NCBI GenBank assembly: GCA_009731375.1 | Contig: BJOX01000346.1 | Span: forward strand, 57,721-89,677 | Length of the DNA: 31,957 bases | Reading direction: 5' to 3' | DNA from: Paulinella micropora | Taxonomy: Eukaryota > Cercozoa > Imbricatea > Euglyphida | Part shown: positions 1 through 11,268 of the stretch, piece by piece | Layout of the letters: every line of letters starts with the position of its first letter | Numbering within the stretch: position 1 is the first letter of the stretch | Translations under genes and position numbers: made by a program | The notes under the pieces: generated by a model | What the model saw: only the letters and a program-made list of their open reading frames with translations | What the model was told of the DNA's origin: nothing | The model's database searches: none

Positions 1-171
1 ACTCCCCCTTCTTCCCTCTCTTCTACTTCTTTTTCTTCTCTAAGCTACCTGCCGACCTACCTACCTATCTACCTTCCCTCTCTTCTACTTCTTTTTTTTC
101 TCTAACCTACTTGCCGACCTACCTACCTACTTACCTACCTACCTACCTACCTACCTACCTACCTACCTAAT
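1..171. repeat. CCTA-rich tract with a duplicated unit of about 62 bp
   Basis: A block starting CCCTCTCTTCTACTTCTTTT and ending in GCCGACCTACC occurs twice in tandem (about 14-75 and 76-137). It is followed by pure (CCTA)n to about 168. No coding signal is seen. 172-530 is Ser/Thr/Pro-type low-complexity sequence (TCT, TCA, ACC triplets) with a long open frame that I attribute to composition. Confidence 0.8.
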
Positions 172-529
172 CAATATCTTCATAGGGTCAGATTTTGTTT
201 CAAGGGACGGATGATAATGTTCCAATTCGTATCTTAACCCTCCCCACTCCCTCTACTACCCTCTCTTCTTCTACTTTTCTTCCTTTTTCTACTCCCGTTG
301 ATGCGCTTACTCCTTCCCCATCATCTCTGCCATCGTCATCATCATCATCTCTACCACCACCATCATCATCTCTACCACCACCATCAGCAAAAACGACGAC
401 AACATCCACAACAATAACAGCAACCCCTCACTCCTCCTCCTCCTCCTCTTCCTCCCCTTCCTCTTCCTCTTCTTTTCCTACAATAAACTCTCAATCTCCC
501 AACAAAGCACCTTCAGAAGCAATATATAG

Positions 530-861
530 GTATGTACGTATGTATGTATGTATGTATGTATGTATGTATGTATGTATGTATGTGTATGTATGTATGTATG
601 TACGTATGTATGTACGTACGTACGTACGTACGTATGTATGTATGTATGTGTCCTTTTATGGATGGATGTATGGATGAATGGATGGATACATGGATGGATG
701 GATGGATGGATGGATGGATAGATGGATGGATGGATGGATGGATGGATGGATGGATCTATCTATCTATCTATCTATCTATCCATCTATCTTTATATCTATC
801 TATCTATCAATCTATCTATCTATCTATCAATAAATCTATCAATCTATCAATCTGTCTATCA

Positions 862-899
<38 letters not shown>

Positions 900-1186
900 A
901 TCAATCAATTTATCTATCTATCTATCTGTCTATCTATCTATCTATCTATCTATCCATCTACCTACTTACCTATCTACCTATCTATCTATCTATCTATCCA
1001 TCTACCTACCTACCTACCTATCTATATATCTATCTATCCATCTACCTACCTACCTACCTATCTATCTATCTATCTATCTATATATCTATCTATCTATCTA
1101 CCTACCTACCTATCTACCTATCTATCTATCTATCTATCTATCTACCTATCTATCTACCTACCTACCTACCTACCTACATATCTATA

Positions 1187-1229
<43 letters not shown>

Positions 1230-1230
1230 A
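530..1230. repeat. (TATG)n, (GATG)n and (TATC)n tetranucleotide tracts
   Basis: Three tracts follow directly: TATG/TACG to about 650, GATG from about 656 to 752, then TATC with scattered CATC, CTAC and TATA variants to about 1,229. Long open frames here are periodic (YLSI, MYVC) and are artefacts of 4-bp repeats read through three phases. 1,230-1,285 is a short unique spacer. Confidence 0.95.
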
Positions 1231-1285
1231 GGGTGACAAACGAAAATGCTTACCGCTATCAGTATGAAGAGGTAAAATAAATGTA

Positions 1286-1506
1286 TATTATATTATATAT
1301 ATATATGTATGTATATATATGTATATATATGTGTATATTCTCTCTCTCTCTCTCTCTCTTTCTTTCTCTAGACGTTGGTGCCTTTAGATGAGACACACAC
1401 ACACACACACAAAGACACACACACACACACACACTCTCTCTCTCTCTCTTTCTTTCTCTCTCTCTCTATCTCTCTCTCTCTATCTCTCTCTCTCTCTCTC
1501 TCTCTT

Positions 1507-1547
<41 letters not shown>

Positions 1548-1612
1548 AGACGTTGGTGCCTTTAGATGAGAGACACGAGGAGGAACACACACACACACTA
1601 TCTCTCTCTCTC

Positions 1613-1661
<49 letters not shown>

Positions 1662-1733
1662 ATCCAGACGTTGGTGCCTTTAGATGAGAGACACGAGGAG
1701 GAACACACACCCGCACACACACACACACACGCA

Positions 1734-1781
<48 letters not shown>

Positions 1782-1889
1782 CTCCCTCTTTCTCTAGACG
1801 TTGGTCCTCTAGAAGAAAGACACGGGAAGAACACACACCCACACTATCTCTCTCTCTCTCTTTGTCTCTCTCTCTCTCTTTCTCTCTCT
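1286..1889. repeat. TA-rich tract and compound minisatellite, left-half family
   Basis: After (TA)n/(TATG)n there are four islands starting TAGACGTTGGTGCCTTTAGA near 1,369, 1,547, 1,667 and 1,796, each followed by AGAGACACG-type sequence. They are separated by (CA)n and (CT)n tracts of variable length. The period is about 100-180 bp and varies because the microsatellite parts vary. No gene is recognisable. Confidence 0.85.
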
Positions 1890-1958
1890 CTAGACGTTGG
1901 TTCCGCTAGAAGAGAGACATGGGAGGAGTTTTGCCCTCGATAACCTTGCCGCAGGTAC

Positions 1959-1965
<7 letters not shown>
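1890..1965. repeat. Junction unit joining the left-half and right-half islands
   Basis: This is the only place where the left island (TAGACGTTGG...) runs directly into the right island (GACATGGGAGGAGTTTTGCC ... CCGCAGGTACGATAG). Upstream islands carry only the left part and downstream islands only the right part. It looks like the parental sequence from which both flanking series grew. Confidence 0.65.
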
Positions 1966-2023
<58 letters not shown>

Positions 2024-2085
2024 TGACATGGGAGGAGTTTGCCCTTGATAACCTTGCCGCAGGTACAATAGATAGATAGATAGAC

Positions 2086-2180
<95 letters not shown>

Positions 2181-2242
2181 TAGAGAGAGAGAGAGACATG
2201 GAAGGAGTTCTGCCCTTGATAATCTTGCTGCAGGTACGATAG

Positions 2243-2297
<55 letters not shown>

Positions 2298-2331
2298 AGG
2301 AGTTTTGCCCTTGATAACCTTGCCGCAGGTA

Positions 2332-2406
<75 letters not shown>

Positions 2407-2454
2407 GAGAGGACATGGAAGGAGTTCTGCCCTTGATAACCTTGCCGCAGGTAC

Positions 2455-2518
<64 letters not shown>

Positions 2519-2573
2519 TAGAGAGAGAGAGACATGGAAGGAGTTTTGCCCTTGATAACCTCGCTGCAGGTGC

Positions 2574-2639
<66 letters not shown>

Positions 2640-2643
2640 GAGA

Positions 2644-2681
<38 letters not shown>

Positions 2682-2746
2682 CATGAGAAGAGTTTTGCCC
2701 TTGATAACCTTGCCGCAGGTACGATAGATAGATAGATAGAGAGATC

Positions 2747-2831
<85 letters not shown>

Positions 2832-2848
2832 GTAGGTAGGTAGGTAGG

Positions 2849-2896
<48 letters not shown>

Positions 2897-2965
2897 GAGA
2901 TAGATAGATAGAGAGACATGGGAGGAGTTTTGCGCTTGATAACCTCACTAGGTACGATAGATAGA
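1966..2965. repeat. Compound minisatellite, right-half family between (GATA)n and (GA)n
   Basis: Islands with GGAGTTTTGCCCTTGATAAC and TTGCCGCAGGTACGATAG recur near 2,027, 2,197, 2,290, 2,412, 2,531, 2,680 and 2,915. They are separated by (GATA)n, (GA)n or (TA)n tracts of very different lengths. Substitutions between islands are few compared with the length variation of the tracts. Confidence 0.85.
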
Positions 2966-3108
2966 TATCAATCGATCTGTCTATCTGTCTATCTATCTAT
3001 CTATCTATCTATCTATTTATCTATCTGTGTACATGCACAGTACACAAATTGCTGTTTGATGTGAAACTGCGTTTCTTTGCAAGGACTACATTCCTTTTGC
3101 GATATCTC

Positions 3109-3157
<49 letters not shown>

Positions 3158-3200
3158 ACCTGCAGCGAGGTTATCTAGGGCAAACGTCCTCCCGTGTCTC

Positions 3201-3235
<35 letters not shown>

Positions 3236-3309
3236 GTCTATCTATCTATATATATATATATATCTATCTATCTATCTATCTATCTATCGGCAGGTAAGTT
3301 AGATATCTA

Positions 3310-3355
<46 letters not shown>

Positions 3356-3452
3356 ATGTCTATATATCTATCTATCTATCTATCTTACCTGCAGCGAGGT
3401 TATCTAGGGCAATAGTCCTTCCGTGTCTCTCTATCTGTAGATAGATAGATAG

Positions 3453-3546
<94 letters not shown>

Positions 3547-3550
3547 GTAG
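2966..3550. repeat. Inverted continuation of the right-half family
   Basis: From about 2,975 the tetranucleotide switches to TATC. Two islands (near 3,160 and 3,390, reading TTACCTGCAGCGAGGTTATC then CCGTGTCTCTC) are reverse complements of the 1,966-2,965 islands, so the array changes orientation about 2,960-3,110. At about 3,438 it returns to GATA. A short unique stretch (3,035-3,100) shows no recognisable gene. Confidence 0.8.
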
Positions 3551-3591
3551 GTATCACAATGCTCTTTGCCGGCTAGTCAAAGCATAGATAA

Positions 3592-3655
<64 letters not shown>

Positions 3656-3706
3656 ATAAATAAATTCGCGACAGACAGCAAAATGTTCTTTACCGGCTAA
3701 GCTAGC

Positions 3707-3793
<87 letters not shown>

Positions 3794-3837
3794 TAGATAG
3801 ATAGATATCACAATGCTCTTTGCCGGCTAGTCAAAGC

Positions 3838-3916
<79 letters not shown>

Positions 3917-3938
3917 CATAGATAGGTAGATAGATAGG

Positions 3939-3998
<60 letters not shown>

Positions 3999-4054
3999 CA
4001 GACAGATAGACATCGGAATGCTCATTTCCGGCTAAGTCAAAGCATAGATAAAAT

Positions 4055-4118
<64 letters not shown>

Positions 4119-4125
4119 GATAGAT

Positions 4126-4221
<96 letters not shown>

Positions 4222-4255
4222 CAGATAGATAGAATGTTAAGATCATCGCCAACTG
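3551..4255. repeat. (GATA)n with a second island family, reverse orientation
   Basis: Islands reading CACAATGCTCTTTGCCGGCT occur near 3,554, 3,675 (variant, with TTCGCGACAGACAG upstream), 3,808 and 4,013. They are embedded in long (GATA)n. They are reverse complements of the islands at 4,380-4,800. Confidence 0.85.
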
Positions 4256-4305
4256 CTTGGGAACGCCTGATAGGTAGATAAGATAGATAGATAGATAAGA
4301 TAGAT

Positions 4306-4356
<51 letters not shown>

Positions 4357-4499
4357 CTATCTATCTATCTATCTAGCTATCTATCTATCTTAGCCGGCAA
4401 AGAGCATTGTGATACCTATCTATCTATCTATATATCTATCTATCTAGCTAGCTATCTATCTATCTTAGCCGGCTAAGAGCATTAATAATGTCTATCTAC

Positions 4500-4530
<31 letters not shown>

Positions 4531-4701
4531 GCTAGCTAGCTAGCTAGCTAGCTGTCTATCTTTCATAGCCGGCAAAGAGCACTGTGATATTATATATCTA
4601 TCTATCTATATATCTCTCTATCTATCTCTATCTATCTATCTATCTATCTAGCTATCTATCTATCTTAGCCCGCAAAGAGCATTGTAATGTCTGTCGCGAA
4701 T

Positions 4702-4760
<59 letters not shown>

Positions 4761-4780
4761 GCTAGCTATCTATCTATCAT
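4256..4780. repeat. (TATC)n with the second island family, forward orientation
   Basis: Islands reading TAGCCGGCAAAGAGCATTGT recur near 4,390, 4,465, 4,566 and 4,667. The 4,667 copy is extended by GTCTGTCGCGAATTTATC. The tract polarity flips near 4,355, where GATA meets TATC head to head. (CTAG)n runs punctuate the array. Confidence 0.85.
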
Positions 4781-4863
4781 AGCCGGTAAAGAACATTGCG
4801 TTGTCTGTCGCGAATTTATCCCTTTCGAATCGAGGCTGGTAGTTCGAGATCAGGTAAACCACT
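4781..4863. repeat. Second junction unit (A+B+C contiguous)
   Basis: Three island segments are contiguous only here: A (TAGCCGGTAAAGAACATTG), B (TCTGTCGCGAATTTAT) and C (CCCTTTCGAATCGAGGCTGG ... ATCAGGTAAACC). To the left, copies carry A or A+B; to the right, copies carry only C. This repeats the arrangement at 1,890-1,965. Confidence 0.65.
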
Positions 4864-4864
4864 G

Positions 4865-4908
<44 letters not shown>

Positions 4909-4989
4909 CCTACCTATCTACCTACCTATCTACCTACCTATCTATCTACCTATCTACCTGTCTATCTATCTATCTATCTATCTATCTAC

Positions 4990-5021
<32 letters not shown>

Positions 5022-5207
5022 ATGTTTATCCCTTTCGAATCGAGGCTGGTAGTTCGAGATCAGGTAAACCAGTATCTATCTATCTATCTATATATCTATC
5101 TATCTATCTATCTATCTACATATCTATCCATCTATCTATCTATCTATCTATCTTTACGTTTATCCCTTTCGAATCGAGGCTGGTAGTTTGAGATCATGTA
5201 AACAGTA

Positions 5208-5249
<42 letters not shown>

Positions 5250-5450
5250 CCTACCTACCTACCTATCTACCTATCTACCTATCTATATATCTATCTATAT
5301 ATCTATCTATCTATGTATCTATCAATCTATCTATATATCTATCAATCTACCTGTCTACCTGTCTATATATCTATATATCTATCTATCTATCTATCTATCT
5401 ATATATCTATATATCTATCCATCTATCTATCTATCTATCTATCTTTCTAT
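4864..5450. repeat. (TATC)n with C-type islands
   Basis: C-type islands (CCCTTTCGAATCGAGGCTGG, then TAGTT(C/T)GAGATCA) occur near 5,030 and 5,162. They lie in TATC/CTAC tracts with TATA interruptions. Confidence 0.85.
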
Positions 5451-5496
5451 CTATCCCTTTTGAATCAAGGCTCGTTGTTCGTGATCAGGTCACACA

Positions 5497-5543
<47 letters not shown>

Positions 5544-5685
5544 GCTAGCTAGCTAGCTAGCTAGCTAGCTAGCTATCTATCTACCAACGTATCTTTCTAT
5601 CAATTCAACCTATATCTATCTATCTATCTATCTTTCTATCTATCCCTTTTGAATCAAGGCTCGTTATTTGTGATCAGGTCACACA

Positions 5686-5720
<35 letters not shown>

Positions 5721-5790
5721 GCTAGCTATATATCTATCTATCTATCTATCTACCAACGTATCTTTCTATCAATTCAACCTATATATGTAT
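5451..5790. repeat. Tandem duplication of about 195 bp with diverged C islands
   Basis: 5,451-5,640 and 5,645-5,790 share the same order: CCCTTTTGAATCAAGGCTCG, GATCAGGTCACACACTATC, (TATC)n, (CTAG)n, then ACCAACGTATCTTTCTATCA and AATTCAACCTATAT. The copies differ mainly in microsatellite length. Confidence 0.8.
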
Positions 5791-5819
5791 GTGTGTGTGT
5801 TTATGGGTCTTTCTTTTCG

Positions 5820-6125
5820 CTGTGGATGGTCTAGGTGTATCACATGCGCTGTGTCACGTGTCATTCTTGCTCCGCCCATCCGCAGTCTAACATCGCGCAC
5901 GTTTCGTTCGACGGTCACGTGTTTTGTACGGACAAGTGTCTGGTCTCCTATGAAATTTCACGTGGCAACAAACACAGCAAGCGTGGCTAGGTTCTTCGTC
6001 CAGTCAGAATGTTCCTTGTGTTAGATATAAATACATCCTCCAGTCTATTATTATAGGCCACGTGCCCATTTGACAGTCGAACATTGTGCACGTTTCGTTT
6101 GACGGTCACGTGTTTTCTCCGTATG
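5820..6125 (+). repeat. Two dispersed copies of a CACGTG-containing repeat
   Basis: Near 5,888-5,935 and 6,072-6,118 the sequence reads CGCACGTTTCGTTCGACGGT followed by CACGTGTTTT (with small differences). A third copy is at about 8,995-9,040. The shorter relatives at 6,450-7,280 keep the CACGTGTTTTGTA end. The non-microsatellite DNA here has no convincing gene. Confidence 0.75.
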
Positions 6126-6226
6126 AAATATGATATAGATATAGACATGATATAGATATAGATATAGATATTAAATGCATATATAGATAGATAGATAGAC
6201 AGATAGATAGATAGATAGATAGATAT

Positions 6227-6291
<65 letters not shown>

Positions 6292-6449
6292 GCAGCAAGC
6301 GTGCCTAAGCTATCCGAACAGTCAGAATAGACCTTGTATGCATCTATCTATCTATCTATCTATCTATATTTCTATTTATCCCTTTTGAATCGAGGCTGGT
6401 AGTCGTGATCAGTTAAACCAGTATCTATCTATCTATCTATCTATCTATC
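6126..6449. repeat. GATA/TATC tracts with one further C island
   Basis: (ATAG)n variants lead into pure (GATA)n at about 6,180-6,292, then (TATC)n from about 6,342. A C-type island (TTTTGAATCGAGGCTGGTAG) sits near 6,383, far from the other C islands. Confidence 0.8.
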
Positions 6450-7285
6450 TAATACATCATCCAGTCTATCATAGGCCACGTGTCTTTCACGGGGCACGTG
6501 TTTTGTATCTATCTATCTATCTATCTAGTGCATCATCCAGTCTATCATGGGCCACGTGTCTTTCAAGGGGCACGTGTTTTGTATCTAATACATCATCAAG
6601 TCTATCCTGGCCACGTGTCTTTCAAGGGGCACGTGTTTTGTATATCTATCTATCTATCTATCTAATACATCATCCAATCTATCATGGCCCACGTGACTTT
6701 CAAGGGGCACGTGTTTTGTATCTAATACATCATCCGGTCTATCATGGGCCACGTGTCTTTCAAGGGGCACGTGTTTTGTATATCTATCTATCTATCTATC
6801 TATCTATCTAATACATCATCCAGTCTATCATGGCCCACGTGTCTTTCAAGGGGCACGTATTTTGTATCTAATACATCATCCGGTCTATCATGGGCCACGT
6901 GTCTTTCAAGGGGCACGTGTTTTGTATATCTATCTATCTATCTATTTATCTAATACATCATCCAGTCTATCATGGCCCACGTGTCTTTCAAGGGGCACGT
7001 GTTTTGTATCTAATACATCATCCGGTCTATCATGGGCCACGTGTCTTTCAAGGGGCACGTGTTTTGTATATCTATCTATCTATCTATCTAATACAACATC
7101 CGGTCTATCATGGGCCACGTGTCTTTCAAGGGGCACTTGTTTTGTATATCTATCTATTTATCTATCTAATACATCATCCAGTCTATCATGCGGCCACGTG
7201 TGTTTCAAGGGGCACGTGTTTTGTACAGACAAATCACGTGTCTTTCAAGGGGCACGTGTTTTGTACAGACAAAATGTCTAGTGGC
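6450..7285 (+). repeat. Higher-order tandem array with paired CACGTG sites
   Basis: About twelve units contain CCACGTGTCTTTCAAGGGG followed by CACGTGTTTTGTA. Units alternate between a short form (about 58 bp, ending in TCTAATACATCATC) and a long form carrying (TATC)n (about 80 bp). The resulting dimer of about 140 bp repeats with consistent variant bases (CATGGCCCACGTG in one half, CATCCGGTCTATC in the other). CACGTG is a palindrome used as a G-box/E-box by bHLH and bZIP factors; a regulatory role here is only a possibility. Confidence 0.85.
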
Positions 7286-7297
7286 AAATGAGATGTA

Positions 7298-8441
<1,144 letters not shown>

Positions 8442-8541
8442 ACCCGTACGGTGCGATTTCTCCCGATTCGCCCTTTTCTTTCGTTAGTCAAATTTATCGG
8501 TCACCTCCACAAAATATGGTCAGGTTACCGATAAAACTACA

Positions 8542-8627
8542 TATGCGGCGCGCCAAATTTGACGTGTTTTGCGGGATCGCCGGCCCAGCCTGCCCGCAAA
8601 ACCTCAAATTTGTGGCTAGCCGCATAA
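8542..8627. repeat. Short foldback (inverted repeat) element
   Basis: An arm starting TATGCGGC and containing CCAAATTTGACG then GTTTTGCGGG (8,542-8,574) is repeated inverted, with several mismatches, at about 8,592-8,627 (CCCGCAAAACCTCAAATTTG ... GCCGCATA). The loop is about 17 nt. TA abuts both ends. No coding capacity. 8,442-8,541 and 8,628-8,675 show nothing recognisable. Confidence 0.6.
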
Positions 8628-8675
8628 TATACTATTGTGGCGAGACCCTCTGTGTATAATGGTACGCGCGCCTAT

Positions 8676-8859
8676 GCTACAAAAAAAAAAAAAAAAAAAA
8701 AGAAAGAAAGAAAAAAGACCTATGGTAGTAACATCACTGTAGCATTTCACCATGATGCCGCTTTCAAAAAAAAGGTGAAGAAAGGAGCATATGTATTCCG
8801 AAAAACCAAGAGAGAGGGGGGGGGGGGGGGGGGAANNNNNNNNNNACAGAGAGAGAGAG

Positions 8860-8894
<35 letters not shown>

Positions 8895-8925
8895 CAGAGA
8901 GACAGACACATTGTGGTCGAATTCA
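8676..8925. repeat. Poly(A), poly(G) and (GA)n tracts with a small gap
   Basis: A run of A about 8,681-8,700, AAAG variants, a G run at about 8,816-8,833, a 10-N gap (8,836-8,845), then (GA)n/(GACA)n to about 8,908. The frames spanning the gap are low-complexity only. Confidence 0.9.
8836..8845. other. Assembly gap, 10 N
   Basis: Ten N between a G homopolymer and a GA tract; 10 is probably a placeholder length. Confidence 0.95.
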
Positions 8926-8987
8926 TTATTTTTTTGCGTAGACAGGCTCTAAACTTTGTATAGTCAGAATATGCATGGCAATAATAC

Positions 8988-9045
8988 ATCCTCCAGTCGA
9001 ACATTGCGCACGTTTCGTTCGACTGCCACGTGTTTTGTACAGACC
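8988..9045 (+). repeat. Solitary copy of the CACGTG dispersed repeat
   Basis: CATCCTCCAGTCGAACATTG followed by CGCACGTTTCGTTCGACTGC and CACGTGTTTTGTACAGAC matches the 5,888 and 6,072 copies and the ends of the 6,450-7,285 units. It is cut immediately downstream by the inverted-repeat element at 9,050. Confidence 0.75.
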
Positions 9046-9049
9046 AATA

Positions 9050-9320
9050 TTACTGGGTACATTCAAGTGTCAAACTCAGCCATCGAATTGAATTAAGGGT
9101 TAGATTTCAGATTTCATATTTAGTAGCCAGAATTCAAATTAATTCAATTTAACGGTAACATTTCGCAAAAATTGTGTAGATTTTGCGGACGAATATAACC
9201 GTTAAATTTATCTAAGTCATTTGAATTCTGACCACTAATCCGAAATCTGGCCGCTAATCTGAAATCTGACTCTCAATTCAAATTCGATGGCTGAGTTTGA
9301 CACTTGAATATACCCAGTAA
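9050..9320. mobile_element. MITE-like element A (271 bp, TA target)
   Basis: Terminal inverted repeats of about 38 bp start TTACTGGGTACATTCAAGTG and end with the reverse complement (CACTTGAATATACCCAGTAA). TA flanks both ends (9,048-9,049 and 9,321-9,322), as expected for a Tc1/mariner-type TA duplication. The interior carries a palindromic core: AACGGTAACATTTCGC on one side and TTTTGCGGACGAATATAACC on the other. No protein is encoded, so it is probably non-autonomous. It interrupts the CACGTG repeat unit. Confidence 0.75.
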
Positions 9321-9517
9321 TATAATTAAAGTTCAACTACCTCGAGAGCACAGCTCAAACACGCCTCACAGCCTACTAAAGCCCTATGCATATTTTTTTT
9401 ACGCAAGCACTGTTTTAATATTTTAATAGAATACTTGCCACTGGTAGAACTGAGTGGGAAGCAGAAGAGATAAAATGGAAGAGGTATCAAGAGATACAAA
9501 AAGAGAAAACATGAAGT

Positions 9518-9524
9518 GTAAGGG

Positions 9525-9563
<39 letters not shown>

Positions 9564-9589
9564 TAAAAAAAAAAAAAAANNNNNNNNNN
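9518..9589. repeat. Poly(A) run ending in a 10-N gap
   Basis: A nearly pure A run (about 9,523-9,579) followed by N at 9,580-9,589. Flanking 9,323-9,517 and 9,590-9,973 are non-repetitive with no gene I can support; a 111-codon minus-strand frame at 9,665-10,000 runs into the MITE at 9,984 and has no recognisable domain. Confidence 0.85.
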
Positions 9590-9983
9590 GGTCATGCAGA
9601 CATATATTAATAACTTCTTGAGGAACCGTCAAATCTATTTAAATGTGCAATAATGTCTATGTGTCTACCACTGGATGCCGGCCGGGCGGCAACCATTCAA
9701 GTTCAAGTCACTTTCAAATTCAACTAAAAATAATCTGAAGTCAGTCTTACGTCTCTTTGTGGAAATCAGATATTCTCGGAGCGTATTTGAGATGGCCCTG
9801 TCCCGAATGATCTCTCGCGATGAAGTCTGGCCACTAATAAGAAATTTATTTCGAATGTCAACACAATGAAATGTCTTTCTCGGGCCGAGTACGGTGGTCG
9901 TGGGTCCAGGGTTTTCTAAGCGACTTGCCCGAGCTATTACCGAAGGGACGGGACCGCTTCCCCCTAAACCTCGACAGGATATA

Positions 9984-10257
9984 TTGCTGTTGACATTCAA
10001 GACAACAACAAAAATTAGTTTTTCATTTTTGTGTCAGATTTTCATTTTTGTGACAGTTTTTCATTTTTGTGACAAAAATTCAAATTTTCAAATTTAACGG
10101 TAACATTTCGCGAAAATTTACGATATTTTGCGGACGAATATAGCAGTTAATTTGAAAAATTCAAATTTTCACCCAAAATCAAAATTCCAACCAAAACTGA
10201 AATTCCAACCAAAACAGAAAAATCAATTTTTTTTGTTGTCTTGAATGTCAACAGCAA
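9984..10257. mobile_element. MITE-like element B (274 bp, TA target), nested in the transposon left end
   Basis: Inverted repeats TTGCTGTTGACATTCAAGAC...AACA at both ends and TA flanks (9,982-9,983; 10,258-10,259). Removing it restores GGATATAGTA, matching the right end of the large transposon, which proves it is an insertion. Its interior has the same core as element A (AACGGTAACATTTCGCGAAA ... TTTTGCGGACGAATATA), although its ends differ. It also has a short array of TTTTCATTTTTGTGACA at about 10,019-10,075. No protein coding capacity. Confidence 0.85.
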
Positions 10258-10259
10258 TA

Positions 10260-10907
10260 GTAGGGGCCAACCCGCAGGCTGACCTTCAGGATTTTTTCAT
10301 ACATTGAAATATATATTTTTCATGACGAAATCAAAGATTAATTCATATTAAAGCGTTAAAAAAGTTTGTGGGTGAAATCCGCAACTTTTTCCGTTACTTA
10401 TAACGGTTTTTTCGACTGTTATCTCATTTTACACCAAAAATACAATAATTAACGTTCTGGTCTAGTTTTCGAGCGCACAGGATGTGTTGTTTTCAAAAAA
10501 AAATTTAGTGTAATTATTGGAAAACATATTCAAACTACTTCCTTTGAAGTTTTGAAATTATTTCAAATTTTCAAACTGCTTAACGGTCGTTTACACCTTT
10601 CATACACCTTTCATACATCTTTCATACACCTTTCATACACCTTCATAACTTTTCTTACATTTTTTTGCAGTAAAACTAAATAATAAATTTATTTATTATG
10701 ATTTTGATGTTTTTGAATTTGGCAAATTCAAATTATATTTGAATTCATAACAGTTAGTGAGACAGTTACTCTCGGGACTGAACGGTGGCAACTTGAAGTA
10801 ACTTGAATTTTAATTGTAAAATATATTAATTAATAAAACTAAATAATATATTCACTTATTTAATTACTTTGATATTTTTTCAAATTATTTTTGAATTTGT
10901 AACCGTT
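10260..10907. repeat. Left terminal inverted repeat of the large transposon
   Basis: About 644 bp starting GGGCCAACCCGCAGGCTGAC at 10,264 are inverted relative to 17,937-18,580, with only scattered substitutions and small indels. It includes a five-copy array of the unit TACACCTTTCA and an AT-rich inner part with AACGGTTAGTGAGACAGTTA-like motifs occurring twice (about 10,750 and 10,900). 10,908-11,268 between the repeat and the gene is AT-rich with no gene. Confidence 0.9.
10592..10647. repeat. Five-copy TACACCTTTCA array in the left terminal repeat
   Basis: Units of about 11-12 bp: TACACCTTTCA, TACACCTTTCA, TACATCTTTCA, TACACCTTTCA, TACACCTTCA. The right terminal repeat has four copies in inverted orientation. 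Repeated subterminal motifs are typical transposase-binding sites; that role is inference. Confidence 0.8.
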
Positions 10908-11268
10908 AGTGAGACAGTTACAATCGGGAACGGTGGTAAAATACCTTAAACTTTACGCAAACGCAGTGTCACAATAAAAATATATTATTACCAAACTTCA
11001 CACTCAACAATTGACTATTAGTAAAATTGAAACAAAGCATCATAACTGATTCTAAGAAAATATTGAAACATAGATCACATACTTCCGGAACACACGTGTG
11101 CCGGATTGTGAAGCACATAAGCTTAAGTAATTACAGTCACGTCGCATCTGTGGATGCAGATAATATATATACGATATTAACTGAAATATTAATAATTCTG
11201 ATTTGATTTCAAGGAAAAAGAAATATTTATTTAATAGAAATAGAAATTAACTTAGAAACAATTATATA

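Noticed and set aside
195-677. 160-codon Ser/Thr/Pro-rich open frame
   Set aside because: It runs from low-complexity TCC/ACC sequence straight into a (TATG)n tract; the amino acids follow base composition and there is no domain, splice site or homologue.
4796-4860. Possible Cys motif ([10 protein letters not shown]) and tRNA-like TTCGAATC in the A+B+C island
   Set aside because: The peptide is about 25 residues bounded by microsatellite, and the TTCGAATC has no cloverleaf partners around it.
532-6300. Long frames of YLSI, MYVC, SLSL type
   Set aside because: A 4-bp or 2-bp repeat without stops is open in several frames on both strands. No non-periodic protein signal is present.
9665-10000. 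111-codon minus-strand frame
   Set aside because: It begins inside MITE B and crosses the transposon boundary, and has no recognisable domain.
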